From: Lunularia cruciata
Lineage: Eukaryota > Streptophyta > Marchantiopsida > Lunulariales > Lunulariaceae
Assembly (NCBI GenBank): GCA_948567375.1
Contig: OX419755.1
Span: 14,079,001-14,143,000, forward strand
Direction of reading: 5' to 3'
Length of the DNA stretch: 64,000 bases
The notes under the pieces were generated by a model. It was not told where the DNA came from, did no database searches, and was given only the letters and a program-made list of their open reading frames with translations. Positions within the stretch are counted from its first letter, which is position 1. Each line of letters starts with the position of its first letter. The position numbers and the translations under genes are program-made. Shown piece by piece: positions 51,481 through 63,780 of the stretch.

Positions 51481-53820
51481 ATTTTCGTTCTGGATATCAA
51501 TCCTTCAACGTGTTTCCTTCTGAACGTGTTTCCTTCTGAACGGTATATTTCACTAAACATCCACCTACTTCACCTTGTCAACCCAATAAAGGAGAACACA
51601 TTTATTCCCAACATAGATTTGGCTTATCTATAACAACTTTAAGCCGACATAGATCCATTAAAAATAAACTATTTTCCTAGACTTGGTTTGAGACCAACAT
51701 TCTCGTTATTAATGACAAGCACCTTGATACGTTTGCAAGACTTTGACCTATAGCGGGTTGTTGACGTTGACATTCTTATATTGGTTGACTAAGTGTCCGT
51801 TATTTTCCCTGAAAGTGAATTTGCAAGCATAATCTCAAAGTTGGAGCCCTGGAGTAGACTATTCCACAAAGATCAAAGTGAGGATGAAGGACGATGGATC
51901 GGGGATACTTTTTTCCTGGTTCTGAAAGCCTTGCGTTTTATGCCCATATGGAGGCGTGATATGACATTGTACAGATAAGTAATATTATCCACTTACCTCA
52001 TCTCACAATATTCAAGTAAAAAGTATCAATAATTAATTGTGGCATGCAGATTAAGGTCACAGCAAATATAAACAGTTAGAAGGGAGTCCACAATCCCTGA
52101 TACGTTACTGCGAATCATGGCGTTTACATTCGTCCCCTTGAAATTTTGTCAAATACTAATTTGTCCACTGAGATCTGAACTTCCTAGAAGAAGCGAAAAC
52201 CTTTCAAGACCTTTGAACTCCACTTTAGTTAGTTGGTCAAGACTTTCTGTTCATGCACGTCATATGTAGAGGATGTTTCACAAGGAAAGACATCGTGGGA
52301 ATGTAAACAGAACTTTATGTTGTGCTAAGTTGGATTCATTTGAATTACAGTGGTGCAATAGCAAGCGATGAGTACTGGATAATTAAAATCTTGTCCAGAA
52401 TTGTTGACGAGAATGCTCACTGAAAGAATGTCCACCTTCAAGTTAGGCAATCGATCATTCTCGACTTGACCTGCTCACATTCATCTTCAGGACAGAAGGT
52501 ACACAAAACTGTATTTGGAAGTAGTCATAAATTCCAAAATTGGCACGTCATTTCATGTACGGTTGCTTTCTCCAGAAAGTCTCTGCACAGACATTCCTGA
52601 ATTCCTGACTTGTAAATTGCTAAAATTACATGTCATCCTGCAACGACCTGATCGAGGATTATTAAATGGATAATTGGCCTGTCTTCCACTGAAATTTCAC
52701 CGTCTCGAGCTCGTGTCTAGAATCTAGACCTCTCTTTTGTCAGTTATTGCAGAAAGAGAACAGGTAGTTGGTCCCGAAAGTCTCAAGAGTCCTTCCTTGA
52801 ATGGCGGCTGAAACCTTGCAGAAATGGAAACCGGATATACGTCCTAGAAAGCTGCTCCAGCTTGTAATGTCATTCCACTATCCATGCGGCAATCGCAATT
52901 GGTGAGGTGACACATGCAATGCAATAAACATATTACAAATATAGTAAGTAAATTTCACCTCTCTCATCTAAAGAGTTATGTTTCTAGCTTAGCAACAATG
53001 TCATGAATTAGTATTCTAAACTAGACAGGACTCTAATGAAAGCATGCCCTTAAATGGTATCGTACTCGTTAAGGGAATCAATTTTGTCGCATGGATTGCG
53101 TGCGAGTCAATCAAGGTTCAGACCTTGTCAAACTTCTTGTAATAGGTTGTAAGACCTCAAGGCTCAAGCTTGTAAACATGCTCCATTAGAAGCTCTCACG
53201 AAGGTTCTATTTTATTGTGAGGAGCATACGACAGAATAAGGTTCAACTTGGCCGATCTAAACCACTTGCTCCATCATTCCTATATATTGTCCATGCCCCT
53301 CTGATTTTTATAGAGAATATTTAGGCAATGATGATGGGTTTGTGTTCCCGATTTATGTTATTAGACAACGGACGAGCTGTGTTGGTGTGTAATCGAGTTA
53401 TTGGGAATTTCTTCTGCAAGTGTACGAAATGCAGGGATCATTTTGCATTGCTAAGGACATCGCTGGGAACTGTATGATCATGAAGTTCGTTTAAACTTCT
53501 GATTGTGCAACTGATAGCTTCAGGTACGGACAACCGTCACTTACAGATTTGTTGTTCCTTTTGTCAGCTCGACGTCGCAACTTTAAGTTTACCATATTCA
53601 TGGCAAACTATTGCAGATGCACGACAAGTACTATGCGTTCTCTTACTGCCTTCGCATCCTTGTTGATTTCACACGAGGTCGCGTTTCCTCTTCCTGCCTT
53701 ACCTCGAGAGTCTTACCTCTTCTTAGACTTTCCTTGAGTTTACCCTCCATGGTGTGATTGTCCAGTGTAGATGATATTTGCCTAAATTTCTGATTTCGAG
53801 TGCTATATCAATCCATCTCA
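51481..53820. other. Unrecognised region
   Basis: About 2.3 kb of mixed composition without a supported gene. Small frames at 51793-51978 and 53549-53737 have no motif. The word GAACGTGTTTCCTTCT is duplicated near 51515-51540. Confidence 0.35.
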
Positions 53821-55205
53821 TTAAAATTAACTAACTTTTATCGTTTCACAACGATGTGTCTCAAACTATATTTTCCAGTTAGTAAGTAAAGTGATAACTA
53901 AATTGAGTATAGTTTGCTATTCATGATTTTTGCAACCATGTAATTTTAATATGAATTAGAAAGGTTTTTTTCATTTAATTTGAAATTGAGATGATTTTTT
54001 TTATTTTGCAGGTTGAAAAGATGAATAATTAAGAAAATATTATTTATTTATTTTATTAATAAAAAATAAAATATATAATTTAAATTTTTTGATTTTTATT
54101 TTGATGTTAAATAAATTATATTTTTATTTTTGTCAATTAAAAATATTTAATATTATTTTTATTAATAAATATATAAACAACAAGATTTACATGGATCAAT
54201 AAAAATTTTATCTAATAATTAAAATAATAATTTAATTTAAATTTTATTATTATATTAAATTATTTTTTAAATTTTAGTATATTTTTAATAAATTTAAGTT
54301 TTTATGATAAAATTTAATTCAAAAATAATATCTATCAAAATCAATTACTATAAATCTTTATATATATTATACAAAAACATTGATAAAATTTGACTTCTCT
54401 TGGATTTTAATTTTTGTTAATTTGAAAAAAATCTTGTTTATAATCTTGACTTGTAAATTTTCTTTTTCTTAGATTTTAGGAATCTTGGTACTTTCATAGT
54501 TTAATTTAACTTTTGGTTACTCGCATAAAGAATCTTGACTTTTTCTAGATTTTAACTTTTGGTAACTTGAAAGATTCTTGTTTGTGATCTTGGCTGGTAA
54601 ATTTTCACTTTATTTAGATGGTATGAATCTTGATATTGTCATGGTAAATTTTCACTTTCCCTAGATTGTATGAATCGTGACATTGTCACTGTTTAATTTA
54701 ACTTTTGTTAATGTAATAACCTTCTTATGACTTTGGCGGCTGGCGGCGTGCTCACTTTTCCTAGATTGACGGACTCTGGGTATTCTCTAGTTTAATTCAA
54801 CTTTTTCATTATTTTTTAGATGCTACAAATTTTGATATTTTCTTGGTTTAATATAATTTTTGATAATTTAATAACATTATCAGGACCTTGATAATCATTT
54901 TGGATAAATTTGATAATTAAAAATAATTTTCAATTTGCATGTCAAAGTATAAGATAAATTTGATAATTGAAAATAATTTTGAATCAATATGTAATTAAGA
55001 ATATTAAAATAAATAAAAAAATTTAATAATATATATTATATTAAAATAAATTAATTTTTATATTTAATTATAAAATTAATAATATAATGGTCCATGATAA
55101 ATCTTGTTGTTCATATATTTCTTTTTTTTAATAATATTTAATATTTTTCAATTATACAATATAAAAATTAATTCATTTAATACCAAAATTATAATCTAAT
55201 TTACT
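53821..55205. other. AT-rich island with degenerate minisatellite
   Basis: About 1.4 kb of extremely AT-rich DNA bounded by ordinary sequence. The core 54440-54850 repeats words such as GGTAAATTTTCACTTT, TAGATTGTATGAATC, TTGATATTGTCATGG and TTTAATTTAACTTTTG in units of varied length (about 45-115 bp). An inverted pair of ACAACAAGATTTA (54177-54189 and, reversed, 55098-55110) lies outside the array. A GC-rich interruption, GGCGGCTGGCGGCGTG, sits near 54736. There is no coding potential. It could be a matrix-attachment-type region or an AT-rich transposon. Confidence 0.55.
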
Positions 55206-58200
55206 TGCCGGTAATCGTACGCGACTCCGAATCTGCATTTAACAACGGAGTGACGATCTGAATTGCTATTGGCGAATACCAAGCTCCGAACCCGCAACAT
55301 CGAAATGTCCATATCTGAATGCAGTACCACTTTGGCAGCATACGGCAGCCCAAGATCTGATCCACCCTGACGCTTGACACTGTTTGTAGACTATATATTC
55401 ACGCTTCTTGCAGGGTTTGCGTTGTATGTTGTAAAATTAGAGCTGCATCATTTAGATCTCGATCATAGCAAATGTTATCCTTCTCGTGGTCAGAATTTCG
55501 TTCAAATTCTCGTTGATACATTTAACATTAACTATTCAGAAGATGTAAGCCGCCAATCACACTCTCGCTCAGGACAATCTAACTCATTGTGAAAGTTGAT
55601 ATCGTTACTCTCATGCTAGGTTGCTATTCAGATTGCTATTCAGTAGCATGAAATTGCAAAGTTCACATTACTTTTACGAGCGACAACTACCAACGGGCAT
55701 CACGTTGATGAGCGTAAGTACTGACGTGATGCTCGAAAGCTCTGGTTCCTAGGTGATTGGAGATAAGGTTCAAGGTTCAAGGTACAAGCAGACCGTAGTT
55801 TAGGCAGCAATGTTAATTAATTGTTCGAACATGATTCGGAGTTGAATATGTTTCATGTCTACAGCAACGATACATTCAGTTTGTCTCAGGCTCTTGCTAG
55901 TGTCTGCTCTGGTTTCCTCGTATAGGTAACATAATCATCTGAAATTCAATTTGGTTCGATTCTCCACGTATGCATATGTTTCTTAGTGGCGCGGGAGGAC
56001 TCAAGAATTGTCAGGATCAAAACGCATGGCATGGATATTTTGGTTCACTGGGCATTGTTGTGTATGCTGGCAGGTACACGATGGATATGCCAAGAATGGA
56101 AGTGGTTCAAGACCTCGGATAGAAGACGGAAACCACCTACATTGAACAAATGGAGCAGTAGCTTTGCCCTTGCAGATTGGTTTCGTGACAAATCGAACAA
56201 AAATCACCGCAATTGGTCACTGGAGAATAAAGTCAGTCCCTTTGCTCTTGAACAGCTTCATTTCCGTGATAAATTGTAGGAAATATCCAGAACTGAAGTC
56301 TGAAGAATAAGTCAAATACTGTCGCGCATGATCAAAGACGTTTCTGCCTGCTGTAAGAGTGGTTAAGATATGGAAATCTTGTCCGAATTTGGTTGGTGAT
56401 CCTCGAACTGTGGGGCACCTAGGCCTTAAAAGTAAAGCAAATGTGTTTGGATTTATAGCCCTAATGTCGTGCAACAAACAATGGATCTTAGCAAAAAAGC
56501 AGAGGCGCGTAATTCGTGGGGATGTGCCAGTAACACGTTTGGTATGAGATATTGAGGGCGATGATGATCATGACATACTGTTCAAGCTCATAATTCGCCG
56601 GATATTATCTACATCTTTCCCACCCCTTTTGGGGAAAGAACATTTTCGACTGTAGGAGAGGAAAGAAAGAGCATTCAGATTCTCTTTAGCCAGTTGACCT
56701 CTCACCATCACTGGACTATTTGAAGCTTTCTGCAGAATGAGTCAAGCTCTGATACACGTTTGCTCAAAATCTGGGCCATGACAAAGATTCACGTGGTTGC
56801 TACTTGCACAGTGTAACTGGAATTGCTTGTTTGTCCCCCCGGTAGTCAAAATTCAATTTCACGATGCAAGAATTATCGATGATACTGCCATGTACTCATC
56901 ACTGGAAGTAGTTGCATGACAGCTGCCAGCTGCATTCTTTTCCATAGATACATATGCCGAAACTTATCAAGCATCAAAAAGGAAGGAATATCCTCAAACA
57001 CCAATTAACCTGCCCGAGCACGCTGCTTGCTGTCAAGGTGCAGTTCAATAGACACAATATGTTCGTTAAGTACACTGCATGAGAAAAACAAGAGTGGAGT
57101 ACTTTGTGCGCATTTGTTGCAAGCCAGAATAGCATAAAGAGCCCGTTTCTTCGGGACAAATTCAGAGTCTGATCTGAAACTTTATTTCATACTGGCGTAT
57201 GTTGGCAAATGTTGGCAAATGGAGAGAGTAGGTGTCTTTTATTCATTTTGAGGTGAATAGTTCATATCGTGGATAATCTGATAAACAGAGAAATAATTTT
57301 ATGTTAATTATAATAATGAAAATATTCGAATAAATAATATCCTAAATATCTTATATATTAAAATTTTCATTATTCACTAAAGTAATCTCTCAAATAAACC
57401 CATTCGATACTATCAATCAATCGAATTTGATGGAGGGCGACCGCGTAGGAAAACCGAAGGATGGAAGACCCCATCAAGCCGTGAGACAAAAAAGGTAACA
57501 TGCGGGCTAAGCCCCATCAATCAATCTAGCAAAAGGAACGAAGGCAGCCACTTGTACCATTCTCTTTGAAAAGTCAATGAAATAAAAGATTTTCTTGAGT
57601 AATTAGAGACAACTATCGCTAAATTCTGAGAGAATGTCGATTTGCTCCGCGAGTCCCTTGAAATCTAGCATGACATATGAAATTAAGTATCCGTGCAGAG
57701 GACATTTAATAAACTACAGATATTATGACCCATTCAGAACTGGCTCCCTTTGAAGAAAAGACAAAGAGAGTAGACATTGTTCGGAAGTTACACCGCTACA
57801 CTATGAGCAGTCCAATTTTTGTACCAAGTAGAAGAATCATGCTTGGTCATTTGTAATTAAAAAGTCAAACGCACATGCTCCAAAGTTGTCTACATCGAGA
57901 CAGGTCCTGATCGTGACAGCTGGGGGAATGGCCCATAATCACCCGTGTCTTTCCAGATCCCAATCCGCACGCCAGGCCGATGTCATATTCCTGTGTCGAA
58001 AGGGAAGACAACGTCAGTATGTTGGTAAGCAGCAATTGAATCTCCCGATTCAGTCATTCCCTCGGGGAATTACACTGTAGCTATAGTTTCGCAAGGTAAT
58101 CGTCTGGGGATCTATCTGATACAACCTGATACTGTGAGTAACGAGAGGTTAAATCTTGTGTCTTCAGCTGCTGGAGCATCTTCAATCGTTGTGAAATAAA

Positions 58201-61200
58201 AGGCGACATGTGACGTTCACGTGGATGCTATTGCACCAGTGGCCAATAGTGGTTGGAAACCATAGAGACTGCAAGTACGGAATTTGTGAAGAGAACGTTG
58301 TAAGGTTGAAGATTAGACATAAGATGTGATGCTTAGAAATTAGCAGAGCAATTACAGTTCAACGACATGTGAAACATAGATCTGAAGCTTCTTGACGTAT
58401 TGTCATTCAGAGGACTTCGAGCATTTTGTGCAAAACCTCAGCAATCAATCCCAGCGTATCCACCGTCTGCGCTATTTGCAACTAGACTTACGGCTGCATT
58501 GTCAACTTATGAAAAATAGCAATTACAGTAAATGGAATGAAGTTGAAGCAGTTGGATGAAATAACATAAATTTAATAACATAATTTAATATTTTAAAATA
58601 TTCAGTAAATTATATTAAACCTCGATCCGGAGAAAGTATTGTCGTGAGCAAATAGTTCCTGAGTACAGACAAATTCATTAAATGGCTTTTGTGTAACAAA
58701 TCATTCAATTTAACACATGGTTCCCGGGCAGCACGCGGGAGTACTTAGCGAGATCGTGTAGTGTGAGAACCTGTAGGCCCCGTAACCCTTCGCTACGACT
58801 GCATAACTCTGTTCCTCCGGCCCAAGGAAGTAGGGGCTCAACTGTTGGTTATCACGCTTCTCTTCATTAGTTCTTCCGCTCCTCTTCAGCTCATTTGATC
58901 TTGAAGGCAAAATGTAGCCCCGAACTTGAGCTTTTATTCATCATGCTAAATCTTTTAAGTTACTCGGCTTTCCAAATTTTTTCTCAGTAGATAGGCCGTT
59001 GCATTGCATAGATTCGCCTCTTTTGCAATGACAAGCGAACTCCAAATTTGCAGCATGTGCGGAGAAAGAACTAAAGACTGCACGTAAGTTTACCTCACCG
59101 GTATACGTACATCCATTCGCAATTTGCGTCCTTGACTCTGCTGCTCGAACTTTTTTGAGAATCTTGGACTGGAATTGAGTGCCTCTCTGATGACTTTTCA
59201 TGAATGCAGATGCCCACCCGGAGAACTGGAAGAACTTGTCAGTAACTGTCCATCGATAGCCAAATTTTCAAGAGGCAAGGTCCGTGTAATCAAGGGTGAG
59301 TCACTATTTCCAGAATTTGTCTCCCGGCTTTAAGATGCTAGAGGGTGATGTGTCAGGTGTCACATGCAAAGTTCCGAAACGAATTACACAGGTTTTTTGA
59401 TTTATTTGTAGCGTGGCTTCGATGGCGTCGCTTGAGTAGTATAAAAAAAATGTTCTGGAACGAATACTACCGGTACACTGCGATTGATGTTCTGAACTTC
59501 TCTCACTTTTCTCTTATGTTCTTTACCTGTAATTTGTACTCGTTTGAATTTCGAACTTAAGACTCGTTGGTAATTTGTCTCGAATGACAATAATACAAGA
59601 TAGCTTGACTATCGAACTCTTCACAGTAGAAATGTGGAAGGTTGATTATCAACAGTAGACTTTGAAGGTGTTTGTCGTTGCGGTTTCCTCTAAAGCGTCG
59701 AGCTTACAAGAGCTCGAACAGCTTATGTTCATTTAGCTCCCGCTAATAATCGCATGTTCCCACATACAGGAAGCGTGCCTCGAGATACGAAATACGGCAA
59801 ATAGATTCATAAACTGGAATCTCCCAAATTGAATTTGGTTTTGTGTTCTAGCACAACATGGATTACGCAGCCTGTTACAGATAATACTCAAAGAAACGTC
59901 ACTTTGTACATATGTTCAACTGACCCTTTGACTCCAAATGACCAGAGATAACCTAGTTTACAAATTTTATTTAGTTGTCTGATTGATATCATCGAGTTCA
60001 CAGATTTTAAGTTCTTGTAGTTTTCAGTCCTAGTTGTTGCCTCAGCTACTATCATTCATTTATTCTGTCATGTTTACTGAAAATTAGTTTATATATGAAC
60101 GACAGTTACGCTAGTTTTTTTGTTTGGACTGACGGCAAACAGAGATTAAGAGAGTGCGTAGAATGCAGAATTTTCAGCAGCAGTAGAGCGGTTACCCCCT
60201 CAAACGATTCTGAGCAAGTGGTAGATTCTGAAGAAGGAAATTCACTATTCTGCTAGCATTATCTGAGTGATTGTACACTCCAAATCAAGAAGAACACAAT
60301 TCGTGTATCATTAGAGGTGAACTCGTGAAGGACTTGTGCAACTCCTGTATTTTGTATTGCATACCTGTCTGTCCGAATTACCACATTAGCAGGACAAGGT
60401 CCGCTTTGTTTAAAATTTTCACCGAGATATTTGAGGTCATCTATCCAGTCACATCTTTTCCTGAGCTCAAGTCTGGATACAGTTAGTACTATCACAATCT
60501 CGAATACCTTTCTATATTTATTAATATTACAGTTATTGGTCAAGGTTTAACACTATCTCCACCGCATGTTCAAGCAGAAAAAAGTACTGTCCCCGCACGT
60601 TATATCTGACTTTAAACGTCATGTTACGATTTGTTAACAAATCCGAAATAGTTCTCTTTTATATGACGTAGACGATCTATCATGCAGATTCCACAATATA
60701 AAGCATTCCAATATATTACCCAGAAAGATCTGCGCAAATAGATAAAGAAACGTCACCCAACCACCATGGGTGCATCTCACATGACTGAAATTCAATCCTT
60801 AGTAGCCAATCTTGAGTTCATATAGTGCACGCCCTGAGCTGCAAACAACACTCCCTACATCACCAAGGCACCAGTCGCATTATTTCCTCGCATTATTTCT
60901 CACACAAGGTACCACTCCCTGTAGTAGCTGACCTTGTTAGAACGAACCACGCCATGCATGGTTATTTATTGCAGAACTTATCGTAGTTGCGTACTTGCAT
61001 TTCAACTACCTCTCGGAACTTTCAAATCGGACTACAATCCGGGAATGGGGTGAACTATATTGTGATCTGTCTCTTTGGCAAAATTCGCTCTACGTACAAG
61101 CAAAGCAAGCATCACCTCACAAGTCGAGTGGAAGTATATATACCGGATTGTTGGTCTGACGACGTGCATGTATAACACAAACTAAGCAGAGAAAGTATGA

Positions 61201-61480
61201 AGTAGTTCAGTTACACTTCTGGACGCGCCAGAAAGTGCTTTTGAAGTGCTTAGAGTCCAGAAAGTGCTCTTCCTCTTAAAATCGATGCTCAATAAGAAAA
61301 GTAATGCATCTGTTCTAGGTTGACATTGAATTTGTCCGATGAGAAGTATGAGAGGTTGGCATCACGTGCAGACGCTGATGCTGGAGATTATTGCGCCTGT
61401 GGGTGAAATGTTTTCAGTGAGATATGGCTGGTAGGACGTTAAAATGGTGAAAGGTTTGATATTGGTGATTAATATGTGTT
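55206..61480. other. Unrecognised region
   Basis: About 6.3 kb with no supported gene. The largest open frames are 97 codons (55986-56279 plus), 94 codons (60543-60259 minus) and 86 codons (56477-56217 and 59201-58941 minus). None has a family motif and they overlap one another on both strands. An inverted repeat lies at 57312-57374. Confidence 0.35.
57312..57374. repeat. 12-bp inverted repeat in AT-rich patch
   Basis: AATAATGAAAAT (57312-57323) and ATTTTCATTATT (57363-57374) are exact reverse complements separated by 39 AT-rich bases. It could be a tiny MITE-like element; no target duplication was seen. Confidence 0.45.
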
Positions 61481-61525
61481 CAAAAGTGCGGAATTCCGCT
61501 GTCCGCAGCGGATTTTCGCATTTTG

Positions 61526-61564
61526 GAATGTTTTAGAATTTTCTAAAACTTCTTGTGTATAAAA
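61526..61564 (+). promoter_or_regulatory. Heat-shock-type element and TATA box
   Basis: AGAATTTTCT (61535-61544) fits the nGAAnnTTCn heat-shock element and lies inside the palindrome GTTTTAGAA/TTCTAAAAC (61530-61549). Another GGAAT sits ten bases upstream in phase. TATAAAA follows at 61558-61564. A pyrimidine-rich leader (61595-61630) and an ATG at 61746 come next. Plant heat-shock factors bind such elements; activity here is inference. Confidence 0.45.
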
Positions 61565-61745
61565 CCTAAATATTGTTGACAAATCAACGATCTGGGTTCT
61601 CCTTCCCTTTCCTTTCGTTCCATTCAGACAAAACACAACGCAGTCGCGTCTATCTCAAGTCACGTCTATCTCATTGCTTTTCTAGTTAATTCTCGTCAAA
61701 TCGCTATCACTACTTAATTACTATTTCTCGCAATTACTAGTCACT

Positions 61746-62130
61746 ATGCCAAAGTTGCACCATTTTGTAAACATTGTAATTTAGGCTATTCAAAAATATG
61801 AGTCACTGTTGCCTGTTGCCGGATTATCACCGAGCTCCAAACTCAAGGATTGATTGTGAAGGACCAGATCTCATTAACTGAAAAACCCAAATCAATCATC
61901 TCGAACAACTTGAGAGCATTCTCAGGAATAACTCTGGCTATGGGTGGATTGTGTACCAAGTTCAGAAGGAGACACTCCCCACTTCATGGACTCATATCCC
62001 TCTCATCAGAGTTGATGTCGAACAAGCCTTCTCCCCTATGCAAAGCCTCATCTTAGACAAAAATAACCATCTACTTGCGGAATCTATTTACAAGCACATG
62101 ATTATGATATTCAACTGCGATATGCTCTAA
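61746..62130 (+). pseudogene. hAT-like transposase remnant
   Basis: From the ATG at 61746 the frame is closed after 12 codons. The frame one base away reads KVAPFCKHCN, which resembles the first CxxC of a BED zinc finger. After about 100 bp of unrecognised sequence, an 82-codon open frame (61882-62130) carries SWTHIPLIRVDVEQAFSPMQ and then LILDKNNHLLAESI, KHMIMIFN and the stop. The DVE.AFS....IL...N.LL.E pattern resembles the hAT C-terminal dimerisation region, common near the end of these transposases. The RNase H-like catalytic core is absent, so it cannot transpose by itself. Alternative: chance similarity. Confidence 0.5.
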
Positions 62131-62206
62131 TCTTCATGTAAAAAATATTTCCACATTTGACTTCTGATTTTCAGTGATTTAAAGTCCACTGAAATTCCAC
62201 TTTTTG

Positions 62207-63200
62207 TAATCTAATATTCTGCAGTTTTGAATAAACTAGTGACTATACTCTGAAGATTATCTATAGCCAGAGTAAATTCATGTAAATGAATTTGATTCCT
62301 ATCTTATCCATAGGATGAACTCCTGGATAATTGAACATGTGTGATAATTGAATGCTATAAATGCCTAGATCCTTGACATAATTATCATGTAGAAGATTGT
62401 TACTCTTTGTATGCAAACATGATTAAAATCCTCTTACAAACATGATGTGTTTTGGACTACTCATGATGGTGCTTTAGTTGGTATTTTCACTACATACAAA
62501 AATTCCAAAATAATACTTTATTGGAAATCTGTCAAGTTTTCCACGTAGTGCAAGGGTGTACATGAAAAGAAGAGGTCCATAGTCTAATTATTTTGTTATT
62601 TTGCAAGAAGTATATCATTTTTAAAGATTAGATTTGATAGAAGATTGCAAGAAGATTGCAAGAAAGAAGAGCAAGAGAAAATGGAGTGAGGGAGGAAGGA
62701 ATTAAGAGCTTAGGATTTACAATGAGTAAAAAAAAAGAGAAAGATGGAAAAAAATTAGGGATTATGAAATTTGATAGATCACTCTAACATGAAGGACTTT
62801 CACAAGAAAGATTGGCTTATTGGTTTACACCTGATTAAGTCATTAAGTTGGGATGGCTAAAAAAATTCAAATAGAAAATTCTATCAAATTGATTTGGGAG
62901 ATGGATCTTGATGCACTTGAGTTGGAGGTAAGCATTGGAATGAAGTACCCCACCCCATGTGAATATTTCATACAAAGTCTTGCCAACTAGAATTCCATTT
63001 TCATTTGTAATGTCACAATTTAGATCAAGCTTGTTTCAATTTTGTGAATTGCTACCTTTGACCCATATTGACCTTTGACCTACTCCAATAGACCTCCCTC
63101 CCAATTAATTTTTTAATTTGGTTTTGGTTTTTATGTTTGATGATGGTTCATTTTGTGTTTTGTGAGGTTTTTTGTGTATAGTTTGTGAGCACTTAGGATC
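62207..63200. other. Repeat-like spacer
   Basis: About 1 kb with the purine-rich texture of the retrotransposon block (for example a run near 62640-62760). It includes repeated GACCTTTGACC words near 63060-63085. No gene recognised. Confidence 0.35.
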
Positions 63201-63214
63201 AAGACACTCACACA

Positions 63215-63780
63215 ATGAGTGTTAGTCAAAGACTATTCACTTTGAAATTCTTTTTCCATGTATTGATAAATCATGGATGGGATCCTTGGGAGCTTGGGAG
63301 ATTAAAGGACTTGAGGATCATTAGAGAGATCTTTGCTTTACAAAGTGGGAGTATAGGAAGAAGAGGACTACTTCTCACCATTCCATGCAAGACTTCTCAT
63401 TTAGGTGATATCTTGCTAAGTAGTGTGCATGTCAGACATGGAGATCATTTTTCCAGATGATGAATTCACTTCTCATCCTGCTATGAGGCCCAAGGGGGTG
63501 CATGGGCATATTATACTCAATGTGAAGACCAGGATGATGAGGTCTGGTATAGAGTTGATGCTACTTGTTGTTGAAGTTGATTTTTCATTCTTAAATAAAT
63601 AACTCCACATATGGATAGTAGATATCTTAAGAAGGACATTTGTAGGACAATTTTTCATTCATCTTTTCTTAAAGAGAGGATTTATGGGAGAGGACAATGT
63701 GACATACAAAAGCACCAGAAAGGAGGAGGAAGAGGTCTTCATCTATGATGCATAGGATGAGGATGAGAAGGGTAAGTGAG
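63215..63780 (+). pseudogene. Unidentified coding-like sequence
   Basis: An 81-codon open frame (63215-63460; NHGWDPWELGRLKDLRIIRE, CKTSHLGDILLSSVHV) passes near its end into an overlapping frame that runs on from about 63450. That second frame reads DEFTSHPAMRPKGVHGHIIL, then a stop, then VGQFFIHLFLKRGFMGEDN and a Glu-rich tail (RKEEEEVFIYD, DEDEKGK). The pattern of an ordered domain followed by an acidic tail recalls the N-terminal part of the coiled-coil family, but I see no shared motif. It reaches within 220 bp of the window edge. Function unknown. Confidence 0.35.

Larger units (their letters stand above)
61481..62206 (+). mobile_element. Internally deleted hAT-like DNA transposon
   Basis: Candidate element of about 726 bp. 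The left end reads CAAAAGTGCGGAATTCCGC; the right end, reversed, reads CAAAAAGTGGAATTTCAGTG, giving imperfect terminal inverted repeats. Next to the left end is the perfect palindrome GCGGAATTCCGC (61488-61499). Inside are a promoter (TATA at 61558), a start region and a C-terminal transposase remnant; the catalytic middle is missing. Flanking 8-mers TTAATATG and CTAATATT agree at only six positions. Assignment to hAT rests on the C-terminal protein motif. Confidence 0.5.

Noticed and set aside
55986-56477. Opposed 97- and 86-codon frames as a gene
   Set aside because: No motif in either strand, and both frames overlap; no splice or promoter context could be supported.
57421-57510. GC-richer patch as a tRNA or organellar insertion
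   Set aside because: No cloverleaf, no TTCGA-type T loop in the right place and no recognisable organellar gene.
58710-58910. 66-codon minus frame (SPYFLGPEEQSY) as a copia protein piece
   Set aside because: The similarity is vague, with no neighbouring copia motif in the same orientation.
61473-62214. 8-bp target-site duplication around the hAT-like unit
   Set aside because: Candidate flanks TTAATATG and CTAATATT match at six of eight positions and need arbitrary border choice; reported only as weak.
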